From Treponema sp. OMZ 790 (GTDB lineage: Bacteria > Spirochaetota > Spirochaetia > Treponematales > Treponemataceae): 64,000 nucleotides of DNA. Below the pieces are notes generated by a model that was not told the origin of the DNA, made no database searches, and saw only the letters and a program-made list of their open reading frames with translations. Position 1 is the first letter of the stretch; every line of letters begins with the position of its first letter. Made by a program: the position numbers and the translations under genes. The stretch spans positions 124,001 through 188,000 of the forward strand of contig NZ_CP051201.1 of the NCBI RefSeq assembly GCF_024181285.1. The letters are read 5' to 3'. Positions 8,121-16,739 of the stretch are shown here, one piece after another.

Positions 8121-9446
8121 ATGAAAAAATTAATATTCCGAACTGTAGTATCTGTTCTTGTTTTGGTGTTTGTTATAACAGCTCTTATTGTATCAAAGAA
8201 AAATGACACTGTATTTGGTTTTATTTCTGAAGAAAAAATGAAGGCTGATTATGAATATTTCTGGGATTTTATTTATAACGGCTATCCTTTTACTGAAGTA
8301 TGTGAACGCAAAGGTGCAGATTTGGAGCAAATACGGCAAGAAGGATATAAATACTTATCTGATCCCATGATGCAATATTCTTATTATTTTTTTTATAAAG
8401 ATTTGTGCAGAAAAATTACGGGAAATAAATATCTGGGGCATCTTTATCCTTCCGATTATTTTGATTATTACTTCAATTATTATTTTAATTATAAAACAAT
8501 ACTTAAAAATGATTCAGCTCAAAATCCATTAATTAAGAAAGAGACTTTGATAGATAACTTTTATTATCATATATATCAGGCAGATGCTATTAGTGATAAA
8601 GACTATATGGTGTATGCGAGAACCTCTAGTGATAGGATTGCTCCGTTAATAGGAACACGTACATATTCAAAGCCGTTTATACAGATTATCGAGACCGGCC
8701 GTATTGCATATATAGAAATCAAATCTTTTTTTACAACGGGAGTAGAAGAACAACAAACGTATCTAAAAACTTTAGAAGATTTTTTTATTGAAACGGCAAA
8801 CTATAAACATATAATAATAGATATACGAAATAATGGAGGCGGCCGTTCAGAAAATTATGAAGCGATAATATCTCCGCATATAAAAAAGGATATGAATATA
8901 GTTTCTTACGGCCTTTATAGCGAAAATAAATATACGGATACTTATTTGGATATAAATTATATGGGAATAGAAAAGATTGAAAAATACGAAGTTCCTAATA
9001 TAAAAAACAGCATCACTATAAAAAATGATAAAGCTTATAAATTAAAAAATGTAATTTCTTCTCGCCCAATTATGGGGTATGAACCCTGTGAAGATAAAAA
9101 ATTTTGGCTTCTTGTTGATAGCGGTGTATATTCTGAAGCGGATAGATTTGCTTATGTGTGCAAAGCAACAGGTTTTGCTACTGTGGTTGGAACTAATACG
9201 GGCGGAGCCGGAACAAACGCCAATTTGCCTGCGTACACTGTTCTTCCCAACAGCGGTTTATTGATAAAGTTTGATCCTCTATATGGTTTAACTGATGACG
9301 GCCGTTGTGCCGATGAATTCGGCAATACTCCGGATATCTATAATATCCCCGGTAAAAGTGCCCTTGGAACCTGCTTGGAAGAAATAAAAAAATTAGGGGG
9401 AGATGAAACTTTTGATGGAGCAAAAGTTTCATCTCCCCTAATATAG
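8121..9446 (+). CDS. S41-family membrane-anchored protein, copy 3
   Basis: The 441-residue protein resembles copy 1 from the first residues (MKKLIFRTVV, then KADYEYFWDFIY). It has an N-terminal membrane anchor and S41 motifs IIIDIRNNGGG, SGVYSEADRFA (putative nucleophile Ser in VYS) and VVGTNTGGAG. AAAGGAGG upstream of 8121 decides the start; a longer frame from 8064 has no such site. No GG-leader peptide gene precedes it. A short insertion (FNYYFNY) repeats a Phe/Tyr-rich patch at about residue 117. The C-terminus differs from copies 1 and 2 because the last coding bases lie inside a long inverted repeat (9392-9442). Confidence 0.85.
   Translation: MKKLIFRTVVSVLVLVFVITALIVSKKNDTVFGFISEEKMKADYEYFWDFIYNGYPFTEVCERKGADLEQIRQEGYKYLSDPMMQYSYYFFYKDLCRKITGNKYLGHLYPSDYFDYYFNYYFNYKTILKNDSAQNPLIKKETLIDNFYYHIYQADAISDKDYMVYARTSSDRIAPLIGTRTYSKPFIQIIETGRIAYIEIKSFFTTGVEEQQTYLKTLEDFFIETANYKHIIIDIRNNGGGRSENYEAIISPHIKKDMNIVSYGLYSENKYTDTYLDINYMGIEKIEKYEVPNIKNSITIKNDKAYKLKNVISSRPIMGYEPCEDKKFWLLVDSGVYSEADRFAYVCKATGFATVVGTNTGGAGTNANLPAYTVLPNSGLLIKFDPLYGLTDDGRCADEFGNTPDIYNIPGKSALGTCLEEIKKLGGDETFDGAKVSSPLI
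9392..9442. repeat. Long near-perfect inverted repeat inside the 3' end of S41 copy 3
   Basis: ATTAGGGGGAGATGAAACTT and its continuation pair with the complementary stretch ending at 9442 over about 22 bp with one bulged G and a six-base loop. On the minus strand the stem is followed by a T-rich run, as in a terminator, though no minus-strand gene ends here. It replaces the C-terminal sequence that the other S41 copies share. Confidence 0.6.
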
Positions 9447-9522
9447 CGGTATGGATTATCATTAAGACAAACCTGCGGTTTATTTTCCGGGGTCAAGCTT
9501 AACTGCGAAAAAAGGTGTCTTA

Positions 9523-9551
9523 TTGCATAATTCTTAAAATTTTAGTATACT
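9523..9551 (+). promoter_or_regulatory. Promoter of the aminotransferase/molybdenum hydroxylase operon
   Basis: TTGCAT (9523-9528) and TATACT (9546-9551) are separated by 17 bases and lie 36 bases before the aminotransferase ATG. Confidence 0.6.
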
Positions 9552-9587
9552 TTGCTGTTGATTTTATGCGGCAAAGGACTAAGATTT

Positions 9588-10763
9588 ATGAAAGATGCTC
9601 CGGCTAAAAAAATAATTCCTTTTTTTACTCCTTCTTTTTCTGAAGCAGAAGAAAAAGCTTTGATGAGGGTAATGCATTCCGGATGGCTTACTACAGGAAA
9701 GGAAACACTTGATTTTGAAAAAGAGTTTGCTGCTTTTACAGGAAGTAAATATGCTCTTGCCGTAAATTCCGCTTCAAGCGGACTTATGCTTGCAATGGAT
9801 GCCTGCGGTATAAAAAAAGGGAGCAAAATACTTACAAGTCCTTACACCTTTATTTCGACTGCAACTTCAGCCTTACATTTGGGAGGAGATGTGGTTTATG
9901 CCGACATCGAAAAAAAATCTTACAATATAGACCCTGAAAAAATCGAAGATATACTAAAAAAAGATAAGAGTGTTAAGGCTATTGTTCCTATTCATATTGC
10001 GGGGAATGTCTGCAATATGAGGGCTATAAATGAACTTGCAAACAAATATTCCGTTGCGGTCATTGAAGATGCAGCTCATGCTTTTCCTTCAAAGACCGAA
10101 GCCGGTTATGCCGGTACTCTCGGCACCTGCGGTGTTTTTTCTTTTTATGCGACAAAGACAATTACAACAGGCGAAGGCGGAATAATTTGCACCAATGATG
10201 AAAAAATTGCAGAGCGTATAAAACTTATGCGTTCTCACGGTATAAACCGCACTATCTGGGACAGGTATACCGACACAAAGGCTTCATGGAAATATGATGT
10301 TACAGCCGAAGGCTGGAAGTGCAATTTGCCCGATATTCTTTCTGCAATAGGAAGAGTTCAGCTTAAAAAAGCTCAGAGTTTTTTTGAACAACGTAAAAAA
10401 ATCACCGAAAAATATAATGCTGCATTTGCCGGAAATGATTCTTTTATTCTTCCGCCCGATGGACAGGGGAATGCTTGGCATCTTTATATTTTGCGGTTAA
10501 ATCTTGAATCTTTAAAAATAGGAAGAGATGAATTTGTTTCTGCTTTGCAGGAAAACGGGTTGGGAATTTCGATGCACTTTATTCCTCATTTTGAGATGAC
10601 ATACATTAAAGAAAGATACGGTTTAAATAGTTCCGATTTTCCGGAGTCGAATAAAAAATATTTGCAAAGTTTAAGTTTACCGTTATATCCTTCAATGAGT
10701 GAAGATGATAGCGATTATGTTATTGAGACCGTGATTAAACTTGCAAAATTGAATAGGCGCTAA
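9588..10763 (+). CDS. DegT/DnrJ/EryC1/StrS-family PLP aminotransferase
   Basis: The 391-residue fold-type I PLP enzyme belongs to a family that usually transaminates keto-sugars. Visible features are the N-terminal FFTPSFSEAEEKALMRVMHSGWLTTG motif, the substrate loop SPYTFISTATSALHLGG, EDAAHAFPS, and the PLP lysine in FYATKTITTGEGG near residue 189. The start is the ATG at 9588 with AAAGGA upstream; an earlier TTG at 9552 lacks a ribosome-binding site. No other sugar-biosynthesis gene is nearby. The gene is followed after three bases by a molybdenum hydroxylase set, so the substrate may not be a nucleotide sugar. Confidence 0.88.
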   Translation: MKDAPAKKIIPFFTPSFSEAEEKALMRVMHSGWLTTGKETLDFEKEFAAFTGSKYALAVNSASSGLMLAMDACGIKKGSKILTSPYTFISTATSALHLGGDVVYADIEKKSYNIDPEKIEDILKKDKSVKAIVPIHIAGNVCNMRAINELANKYSVAVIEDAAHAFPSKTEAGYAGTLGTCGVFSFYATKTITTGEGGIICTNDEKIAERIKLMRSHGINRTIWDRYTDTKASWKYDVTAEGWKCNLPDILSAIGRVQLKKAQSFFEQRKKITEKYNAAFAGNDSFILPPDGQGNAWHLYILRLNLESLKIGRDEFVSALQENGLGISMHFIPHFEMTYIKERYGLNSSDFPESNKKYLQSLSLPLYPSMSEDDSDYVIETVIKLAKLNRR

Positions 10764-10766
10764 TTT

Positions 10767-12854
10767 ATGGATAAAACTTTTGTTTCAGATTTGGAATTTG
10801 AAAATCAGGAATGGGCTCGTCTTATCAGAGCTTCCGATGTAGATGCTAAAATTATCGATATAGAAGTTCCGGAACTTCCCGAAGGTTTTTTATTTTTTTC
10901 TGCGAAGGATATTGCAGGAAAAAATTCGGTACGTTTTTTAAAAACCGAAATACCTGTATTTGCAGACGAAAAAATTGAATACGCAGGTCAGGCTGTGGGT
11001 ATTTTGACGGGGCCCGATAAAAAAAAGCTTTTAGAACTTTCGGCTTTTTTTAAAATAAAAACTCAAGGCCTTTCGCGTCCTAAAGCTCAATTTACTTTTG
11101 AAGAAGAAGAAAAAAATTATTTTGATTATCCCATAATTTCCAGAGAAAGTTTAGGTTCAGGAAATGCTGAAGAAGTTTTTGAAAAAAACTCACAGGTGGT
11201 GTACTCTACTTTTTCTTTTAAACAAAGATATCATTATCATGCTGAAACAGCTTGCGTTAAAACAAACTGGGCTGATGATCGGCTTGAAATTCATCTTGCA
11301 ACTCAATGGCCCTATCAGGTATTGAATTCGGTTTGTGAGGTGCTGAATGTATCGAAAGAAAAAATAAATGTCGTATCTCATGCAGAAGCAGAATCGCTTG
11401 ATGGAAGAATTTGGTTTCCGTCTTTACTTGCTGCTCAAGCTGCTGCAGCATCGTTTTTGACCAAAAAAAATATAGTGATAGAATTTTCACGGCAAGAAGA
11501 TTTTTTATATACGCCAAAAACACCGATTGTTTTGATTCAACATAAGACTGCAGTTTCCGAAACGGGAAAAATTATTGCAATGGATGTTTCAATAATTGTA
11601 GATGCAGGTTCTTTTAATCCTTTTATAACTCAAATGCTTAAACAGATGGTTGTAACTGCAGCAGGTATTTATCATCTTCCGGTTTATATGATTAGTGCAG
11701 TTGCAATAAAAACCGAACGCGGATTAACGGGTTTGTTTTCCGGATGGGGAGATTCTTATGTAACTTCTGCTTTAGAAAAACATATAAACGAAATTGTAGA
11801 ACAGTTAGACTTATGTCCGATTCAGTTTAGACTTCAAAATAATTTAAAACTTGGGCAAAAAACAATTACAGGAATAAAAAAAGAAGAAAATTTTATTTTT
11901 GAAAATATATTAAAAGCGGTTTGCAATACCAGTGATTTTTATAGAAAATTTTATGCTTATAGATTGATGAATAAAGGAAGAAAAAACCGCTATGACGGAA
12001 ACTGGCGCGGAATTGGAATTGCGGTAGGCTGCCAATATAACGGACTGAATATTCTTGTAAAATCAGGGATGAATTATAGTGCAGAAATAACGTTAACAAA
12101 GGATGATAAGGTATTGGTAAAAGTTGAACCTACTTCCGAAGGTTTAAAACGTATTTTAAAAAAACAAATTGCAAAAGAACTTGAGGTTGAAGAAAATCAA
12201 ATTATTTTTTTCGGAACCTCAACGGATGAAATGAATGCTGCAGGTGCTGCAACAGCTTCTTGCGGAATTAGTATTTTACCCGATTTAATTGCAAAATGTT
12301 GTACGGGAGTAAAAAATCAACGTTTTAGAAAACCCCTTCCGATTACGGTAAGCCGAACTTATAAACTTTCCCGCTCAAAAGATTGGGATAACGAAACCTT
12401 AACAGGTCATCCCTTTATTTCCGAAACTCCCGGTGCTTGTGTTATTGAGTTAGAACTTGATCCGAGTACTTATCAAATTGATATAAGAGGTATTTGGTTT
12501 GCCTGCGATCCCGGAAAAATATATTCTAAAAAAATGGTACACAGAAATATTCATAAGAGTATTGCAAATGCAGTTTCAAATATTTCTATAGAAGAGATTA
12601 GAGAAAAAAATCTTCTTCCTTCCAATTATAAAATAATCAAAACCGGCGAAATACCTCCGATAAGAGATTTTATTTTGGACAGCGAATTAAAAACCCGAGG
12701 CTTGGGAGAGTTGGCTGAAGGATTGGTTCCGGCGGCCTATATTTCTGCGTTAAATCAGATTATGCTGAATCATAAGAGGATAGACTTTTTGCCTGTATTC
12801 ACGGAAGATATTTTTAATGCCGTTACAAAGAGTGAGGTCGTAGATGAAGATTAG
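10767..12854 (+). CDS. Xanthine dehydrogenase/aldehyde oxidase-type molybdopterin subunit
   Basis: This 695-residue large subunit of a molybdenum hydroxylase binds the molybdopterin cofactor and the substrate. Recognisable parts are the N-terminal a/b hammerhead region (VRFLKTEIPVFADEKIEYAGQAVGIL), FKQRYHYHAETACV (compare the family's HxxxE region), GLFSGWGDSYVTSALEKHIN (the F-R-G-W-G-like loop) and the C-terminal GLGELAEGLVPAAY, which carries the active-site Glu position. Its stop overlaps the start of the iron-sulfur subunit. The protein is shorter than many family members and its motifs are divergent, so xanthine, a purine or another heterocycle may be the substrate. Confidence 0.85.
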   Translation: MDKTFVSDLEFENQEWARLIRASDVDAKIIDIEVPELPEGFLFFSAKDIAGKNSVRFLKTEIPVFADEKIEYAGQAVGILTGPDKKKLLELSAFFKIKTQGLSRPKAQFTFEEEEKNYFDYPIISRESLGSGNAEEVFEKNSQVVYSTFSFKQRYHYHAETACVKTNWADDRLEIHLATQWPYQVLNSVCEVLNVSKEKINVVSHAEAESLDGRIWFPSLLAAQAAAASFLTKKNIVIEFSRQEDFLYTPKTPIVLIQHKTAVSETGKIIAMDVSIIVDAGSFNPFITQMLKQMVVTAAGIYHLPVYMISAVAIKTERGLTGLFSGWGDSYVTSALEKHINEIVEQLDLCPIQFRLQNNLKLGQKTITGIKKEENFIFENILKAVCNTSDFYRKFYAYRLMNKGRKNRYDGNWRGIGIAVGCQYNGLNILVKSGMNYSAEITLTKDDKVLVKVEPTSEGLKRILKKQIAKELEVEENQIIFFGTSTDEMNAAGAATASCGISILPDLIAKCCTGVKNQRFRKPLPITVSRTYKLSRSKDWDNETLTGHPFISETPGACVIELELDPSTYQIDIRGIWFACDPGKIYSKKMVHRNIHKSIANAVSNISIEEIREKNLLPSNYKIIKTGEIPPIRDFILDSELKTRGLGELAEGLVPAAYISALNQIMLNHKRIDFLPVFTEDIFNAVTKSEVVDED

Positions 12855-13323
12855 TTTTAATTTAAATAAAACGGCAGTTCAAATTGAAGCTCCTGCAAAT
12901 GAACGCCTTTTGTCCGTATTAAGGAGAGAGTTTAATCTTTTAAGTTTAAAAAGTTCATGTTTAAGCGGGCAGTGCGGCTCTTGTACCGTTTTGATGAACG
13001 ATAAACCCGTTCCTGCGTGTTTTATTCCTGTTTTTAAAGTTGAAGGAAAAAATATAATAACTTTGGAATATTTTAAAACAACTGAAGACTATAAAATAAT
13101 TTCAACTGGTTTTGATCAGGCCGGTGTTGAAATGTGCGGATTTTGTGATGCAGGAAAAATATTTTTTACATATGCAATTTTGAATTCAAATATCGATATT
13201 GATGCTGCCGATGCAGAAAGCATTATAAGAAAATATTATTCGAGCACTATGTGCCGATGTACAAGTTTTGAAGATTTATTTTCGGCTATCGAAAAAATAG
13301 CTAAAAATCAACGGAGAAAATAG
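12844..13323 (+). CDS. Molybdenum hydroxylase [2Fe-2S] subunit
   Basis: The 159-residue electron-transfer subunit carries two iron-sulfur domains. The plant-ferredoxin-type site is CLSGQCGSCTVLM…C (about residues 39-59), and the helical domain holds CGFCDAGK (about 99-106) and CRC near residue 138, together the eight cysteines expected. The second site usually reads CGFCTPG; here it is CGFCDAGK. The gene overlaps the large subunit by 11 bases and is followed after five bases by the FAD subunit, so the three are one operon. Confidence 0.92.
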   Translation: MKISFNLNKTAVQIEAPANERLLSVLRREFNLLSLKSSCLSGQCGSCTVLMNDKPVPACFIPVFKVEGKNIITLEYFKTTEDYKIISTGFDQAGVEMCGFCDAGKIFFTYAILNSNIDIDAADAESIIRKYYSSTMCRCTSFEDLFSAIEKIAKNQRRK

Positions 13324-13328
13324 AACTT

Positions 13329-14174
13329 ATGACCGAATTAACAAAGAATAGTATTGTGTACAGGGTGCGCCATATGCAGGAAATGCAGGCTATCTTAAAG
13401 AACATTTCAAATATAACACCTATTGCCGGTGCAACGGGCTTTTTAAATTATCAAACCGATGAAATAATTGATTTACCTGCCCATGTATTGGATTTGAATT
13501 TTTTACCCGAATTAAAAGTTATTTCAAAAACCGAACGTTACTTTGAATTCGGTGCTGCCGTTACATTAAATGAAATTTTGGATTTGGGTAAAAAGAATAT
13601 TCCGCCTTCTTTGTACTATTCTATCGAAAAAATAGCAAACAATGCTATCCGTTCTCTTGCAACTATCGGCGGCAATATTGCAACTGCAAATCCTCTTGCC
13701 GGAACTTTTTTACCTATGCTTGCTCTTGATGCAAAACTTGAAATCAGAACAGCAGAAGATATTGAGTGGGTTCCCTTTGCAAAATATATCGACAAGACTT
13801 ATGCAGAAAAAAGAGAAGAGCAATATATTATCAGCCGTATTAGAATTCCGAATGAGACATGGACTAAAAGTTTTTATACCAGATTAGGTTCTACGGGATA
13901 TATCGGCAGCGATACGGCGTCTTTTTTATTTTTAATTCTTGTTCAAAAAAATATATTGTCTGATATGAGGCTGTTTTTTGCTTCAGATAAACTTATACGG
14001 AATAAAGAATTCGATAACCTGCTTTTGGGAAGAGACCTTCCGCTTTCGCAGGCAGATGTTCCGGTAATTATGCAAAAAGCAAGGCAAATCTTTACCCCGG
14101 AAGAATTTTCTTCCGAGTTTCATCTTTCTTGTTTTTTTAATTTACTTGAAGATAATTTGTATAATCTTACATAA
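13329..14174 (+). CDS. Molybdenum hydroxylase FAD-binding subunit
   Basis: The 281-residue medium subunit should pass electrons from the iron-sulfur clusters to FAD and NAD or another acceptor. The FAD loop is visible as PIAGATGFL (about residues 33-41), and the second conserved stretch TIGGNIATANPLAGTFLPML lies near residues 111-130. It completes the three-subunit enzyme. The stop is eight bases from the convergent stop of holA, with no clear terminator between. Confidence 0.92.
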   Translation: MTELTKNSIVYRVRHMQEMQAILKNISNITPIAGATGFLNYQTDEIIDLPAHVLDLNFLPELKVISKTERYFEFGAAVTLNEILDLGKKNIPPSLYYSIEKIANNAIRSLATIGGNIATANPLAGTFLPMLALDAKLEIRTAEDIEWVPFAKYIDKTYAEKREEQYIISRIRIPNETWTKSFYTRLGSTGYIGSDTASFLFLILVQKNILSDMRLFFASDKLIRNKEFDNLLLGRDLPLSQADVPVIMQKARQIFTPEEFSSEFHLSCFFNLLEDNLYNLT

Positions 14175-14182
14175 ATCGGGTC

Positions 14183-15199
14183 TTAAATATAATTAGGATT
14201 ATACTGTTCACTTTTATTTCCTGATTTGCAAACTATTTCGTACAGGCACATTTCCATAACTATATTTTGAAGGCTTGTTCCTAAAGAGCGTAAGTCCAAA
14301 TCAGTTTCGGACAAAAGAGCTATTATTTTTACGCACTGAACTTCGTTCCAAAGTTTTGCGGCTCTTCTGTATTGGGATAATGCTGTCTTTCCCGAAAAGC
14401 CGAAACGTTTTAAACTAAAATCATCCAAATATTCGTTTTCCCTATGTATTTTATGCCAGTCCTGTAATCGTCTAAAACAATAACTTAAACCTGCAATAAT
14501 TTGTATGGGAGAAGAATTTTTAGAAAGTATTATTTTTTGACTGATAGATAAAGCTGCTTCAAGATCTTTTAATGTAAGAGCATTAAAAAGACTGAAAGGT
14601 GTTTCTTCTTTATTGTGAGCAAAAAGTTTTTCGATGTCTTCTTGTGAAATATGGGCTCCCTTTTGAAAGTATAGAGCTAAATGGGAACAAGCTGTTTTTA
14701 AAGCATCGGTATTATTTTCGACCAATTCCAAAAGTTCGTCTACGGCTTCATCTTCTATTTCAATGCCTTCCCTAAATAAAAATCCTCTTACCCATTCCTG
14801 TTTTTTATTTTCAAAAAGTTCCCAAAATATTTTTTGTTGTGTTTTTAAAACGGAGTCACTTATTTTTTTTGCGACTGAAGTTTCATCCGAAATTAAAATC
14901 AAAAAAGAATCGCTTATGCCGTCTTTCTTTGAAACACTTTGAATCCAGTCTGTAAGTAAGTCTATGTCTTCTTTTTTCTTGATAAGTTCTGCAGATTTTA
15001 ATATGATAAGTTTTGCCGACGAAAAAAGGGATGCATTTTGTAATAGAGAAATTATATCGCCCATGCCTGTGTCTCCTGCATAAGCCGTATGTGTTTCAAT
15101 ATCTCCGTATTGCTTTGAAATAGTTTTTACGACAGTATCAACTGCCGCATTTCTTTCGCCGATTTCAGGCCCCATAAAAAGCCAAACAGGACTTTTCAA
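14183..15199 (-). CDS. holA: DNA polymerase III delta subunit
   Basis: The clamp-loader delta subunit helps place the sliding clamp on DNA. The 338-residue protein shows the family layout: an N-terminal P-loop-like domain without a Walker A motif (VWLFMGPEIGERN), ASLFSSAKLIILKSAELI, and the C-terminal collar helices (FRRLQDWHKIHRENEYLDDFSLKRFGFSGK). The start is taken as the TTG at 15199 because GGAGAG lies six bases upstream; the frame is open from a TTG at 15235 that lacks a ribosome-binding site. Overall identity is low, as is usual for delta. Confidence 0.85.
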   Translation of the reverse strand: MKSPVWLFMGPEIGERNAAVDTVVKTISKQYGDIETHTAYAGDTGMGDIISLLQNASLFSSAKLIILKSAELIKKKEDIDLLTDWIQSVSKKDGISDSFLILISDETSVAKKISDSVLKTQQKIFWELFENKKQEWVRGFLFREGIEIEDEAVDELLELVENNTDALKTACSHLALYFQKGAHISQEDIEKLFAHNKEETPFSLFNALTLKDLEAALSISQKIILSKNSSPIQIIAGLSYCFRRLQDWHKIHRENEYLDDFSLKRFGFSGKTALSQYRRAAKLWNEVQCVKIIALLSETDLDLRSLGTSLQNIVMEMCLYEIVCKSGNKSEQYNPNYI

Positions 15200-15267
15200 T
15201 TTTTTCTCTCCAGCATAAAAATTTACGTATACCAAGTATACAATAAATAAAATCTTTTGTCATCAGG

Positions 15268-16659
15268 TTATTCTGAAAGTTCGACAAAAGCTGACGCTAT
15301 TGTTTTTGCAACAGTAACCGAGGCCGATCTGTGAGCTTCTTTTTCACTAAAACCGGCTCCTCTTTTTGTTATAATTTTTTTGTAAAGAATTTCATCCGTG
15401 CCGGGATTTTTGATTTCTATAAAGGCTTTAAGTTTTACTAAAAATCCGCCTGCTGCATCGGTAACTTCGTCAAATTGTATTTTTGCATGGATGAGAAAAG
15501 GAGCCGATAAATTTTGTGAGTTTACCGGCAAAGTTTTAAAATCCATTTTCTGCAAAATATCGGTAAGTTTTTCTTCGACATCGGATATCGGCTGCCCTTC
15601 ATGTTCTATAAAAATTGCAACAGATGATTTCTTTTCTTTTTGTTTTTTTTCTTTATTTTGTGTTTTTTTTAATTCAAGATTTATTATTTGTTTAAAAACT
15701 ATTTGCTGAAACTCCTTAACAGTTTTTTGATATGCGGGAAAATCTTTTGATTTGAATATATGTTTGATTTCGGAAATATCCAATTCGATTCTGAGGCGGC
15801 TTGAAGAATCAATATTTTCATCATGTAAGATAAAATGTGCTTTTCCGTCTTTGTCTGTTTCAATGCCTTCAATTACAATAGAAGTATTATTTTTTATTTT
15901 TGTTTTATAACTTATCAGTAATGGAACATTTTCTTCAAATGCGCCTATATTAACAGGAATGAAAAATTCGTTTAAAGGATTTTCAAGACTCTCTTTTTCG
16001 ATGTACGGTTTAATCTTTTTTAAACTATCCTTTGCTTTTTCAATATTTTGTTTAAATTTTATATCGTAGTTTTCTATTCCGGAATTTAAAGCTGCTGCAG
16101 CTGTTTTGCAATAATAAACGGCAGCAGAGTAATATTTTTTTTTGGAAAAAAAATCGTCGGCTTTTTTTTCCGGTTCACTTATAGATAAAATTTTTTCTTC
16201 TGCAATTTTTAATAAACGGTTTCTTTCTTTGCGAAGTTCATTTTTGTCATATTCTGCCAAAAGATATACGGTTACACTATCGTTCTTTTTTTCGATATAG
16301 CGGTTTTTGATTTTAAGATTTTTTATATTTGCTGATGAAGACTGGGTAATTTCGGATTTTAATATTCTTTCAAAATTTTCGATTGTTCCTAAAGCTGTAG
16401 TTGTTGTTTCAGCTTTTATCGATACGCCCAAATATCGTATAATTTCGTTTATAAGATTGTTTTTTGCATCTGTTTCTGCAAGAGTAAAATTTTTATTTGT
16501 TCCTGATGCTGTAAAATACTCATAACTTCCACTGCTCGCCGGAACTTTTTCGATCCAATCAGGCATCTCTTTCTCGTATTCGCTTTTATAACTTGTACAA
16601 GAGAATAAAATTAAGGCTGAAATAATTAAAAATATTATCGTGTATATTTTTTTTTGCAT
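15268..16659 (-). CDS. LPP20-like lipoprotein
   Basis: The 463-residue protein has a lipoprotein signal (LILFSC, Cys about residue 21) and then MPDWIEKVPASSGSYEYFTASGTNKNFTLAETDAKNNL, the motif of LPP20/FlgT-type envelope proteins. The C-terminal part looks like a second related domain (AIFIEHEGQPISDVEEKL…KRGAGFSEKEAHRSASVTVAK). A long Lys-rich stretch links the two. It lies downstream of three other envelope genes on the same strand but beyond a strong hairpin at 16686-16727. The cellular role is not known. Confidence 0.7.
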   Translation of the reverse strand: MQKKIYTIIFLIISALILFSCTSYKSEYEKEMPDWIEKVPASSGSYEYFTASGTNKNFTLAETDAKNNLINEIIRYLGVSIKAETTTTALGTIENFERILKSEITQSSSANIKNLKIKNRYIEKKNDSVTVYLLAEYDKNELRKERNRLLKIAEEKILSISEPEKKADDFFSKKKYYSAAVYYCKTAAAALNSGIENYDIKFKQNIEKAKDSLKKIKPYIEKESLENPLNEFFIPVNIGAFEENVPLLISYKTKIKNNTSIVIEGIETDKDGKAHFILHDENIDSSSRLRIELDISEIKHIFKSKDFPAYQKTVKEFQQIVFKQIINLELKKTQNKEKKQKEKKSSVAIFIEHEGQPISDVEEKLTDILQKMDFKTLPVNSQNLSAPFLIHAKIQFDEVTDAAGGFLVKLKAFIEIKNPGTDEILYKKIITKRGAGFSEKEAHRSASVTVAKTIASAFVELSE

Positions 16660-16685
16660 ATGTTTTTTCTAAACTAATAAAACGG

Positions 16686-16727
16686 AATGCGGAAGAAAGA
16701 AAATAAAGTTTTTCTTTCTTCCGCATT
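16686..16727 (-). terminator. Strong hairpin (18-bp perfect stem) between two envelope genes
   Basis: AATGCGGAAGAAAGAAAA pairs perfectly with the segment at 16710-16727 around a six-base loop. On the plus strand it is followed by TTT; on the minus strand, the transcribed one, by CCGTTTTATT. It probably ends or weakens transcription from 16740-17396 into the LPP20-like gene. Confidence 0.65.
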
Positions 16728-16739
16728 TTTAATAAAGAA

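Noticed and set aside
9193..9462. Minus-strand open frame across the end of S41 copy 3
   Set aside because: It is antisense to conserved S41 motifs; the likely reason for the open frame is the inverted repeat at its end.
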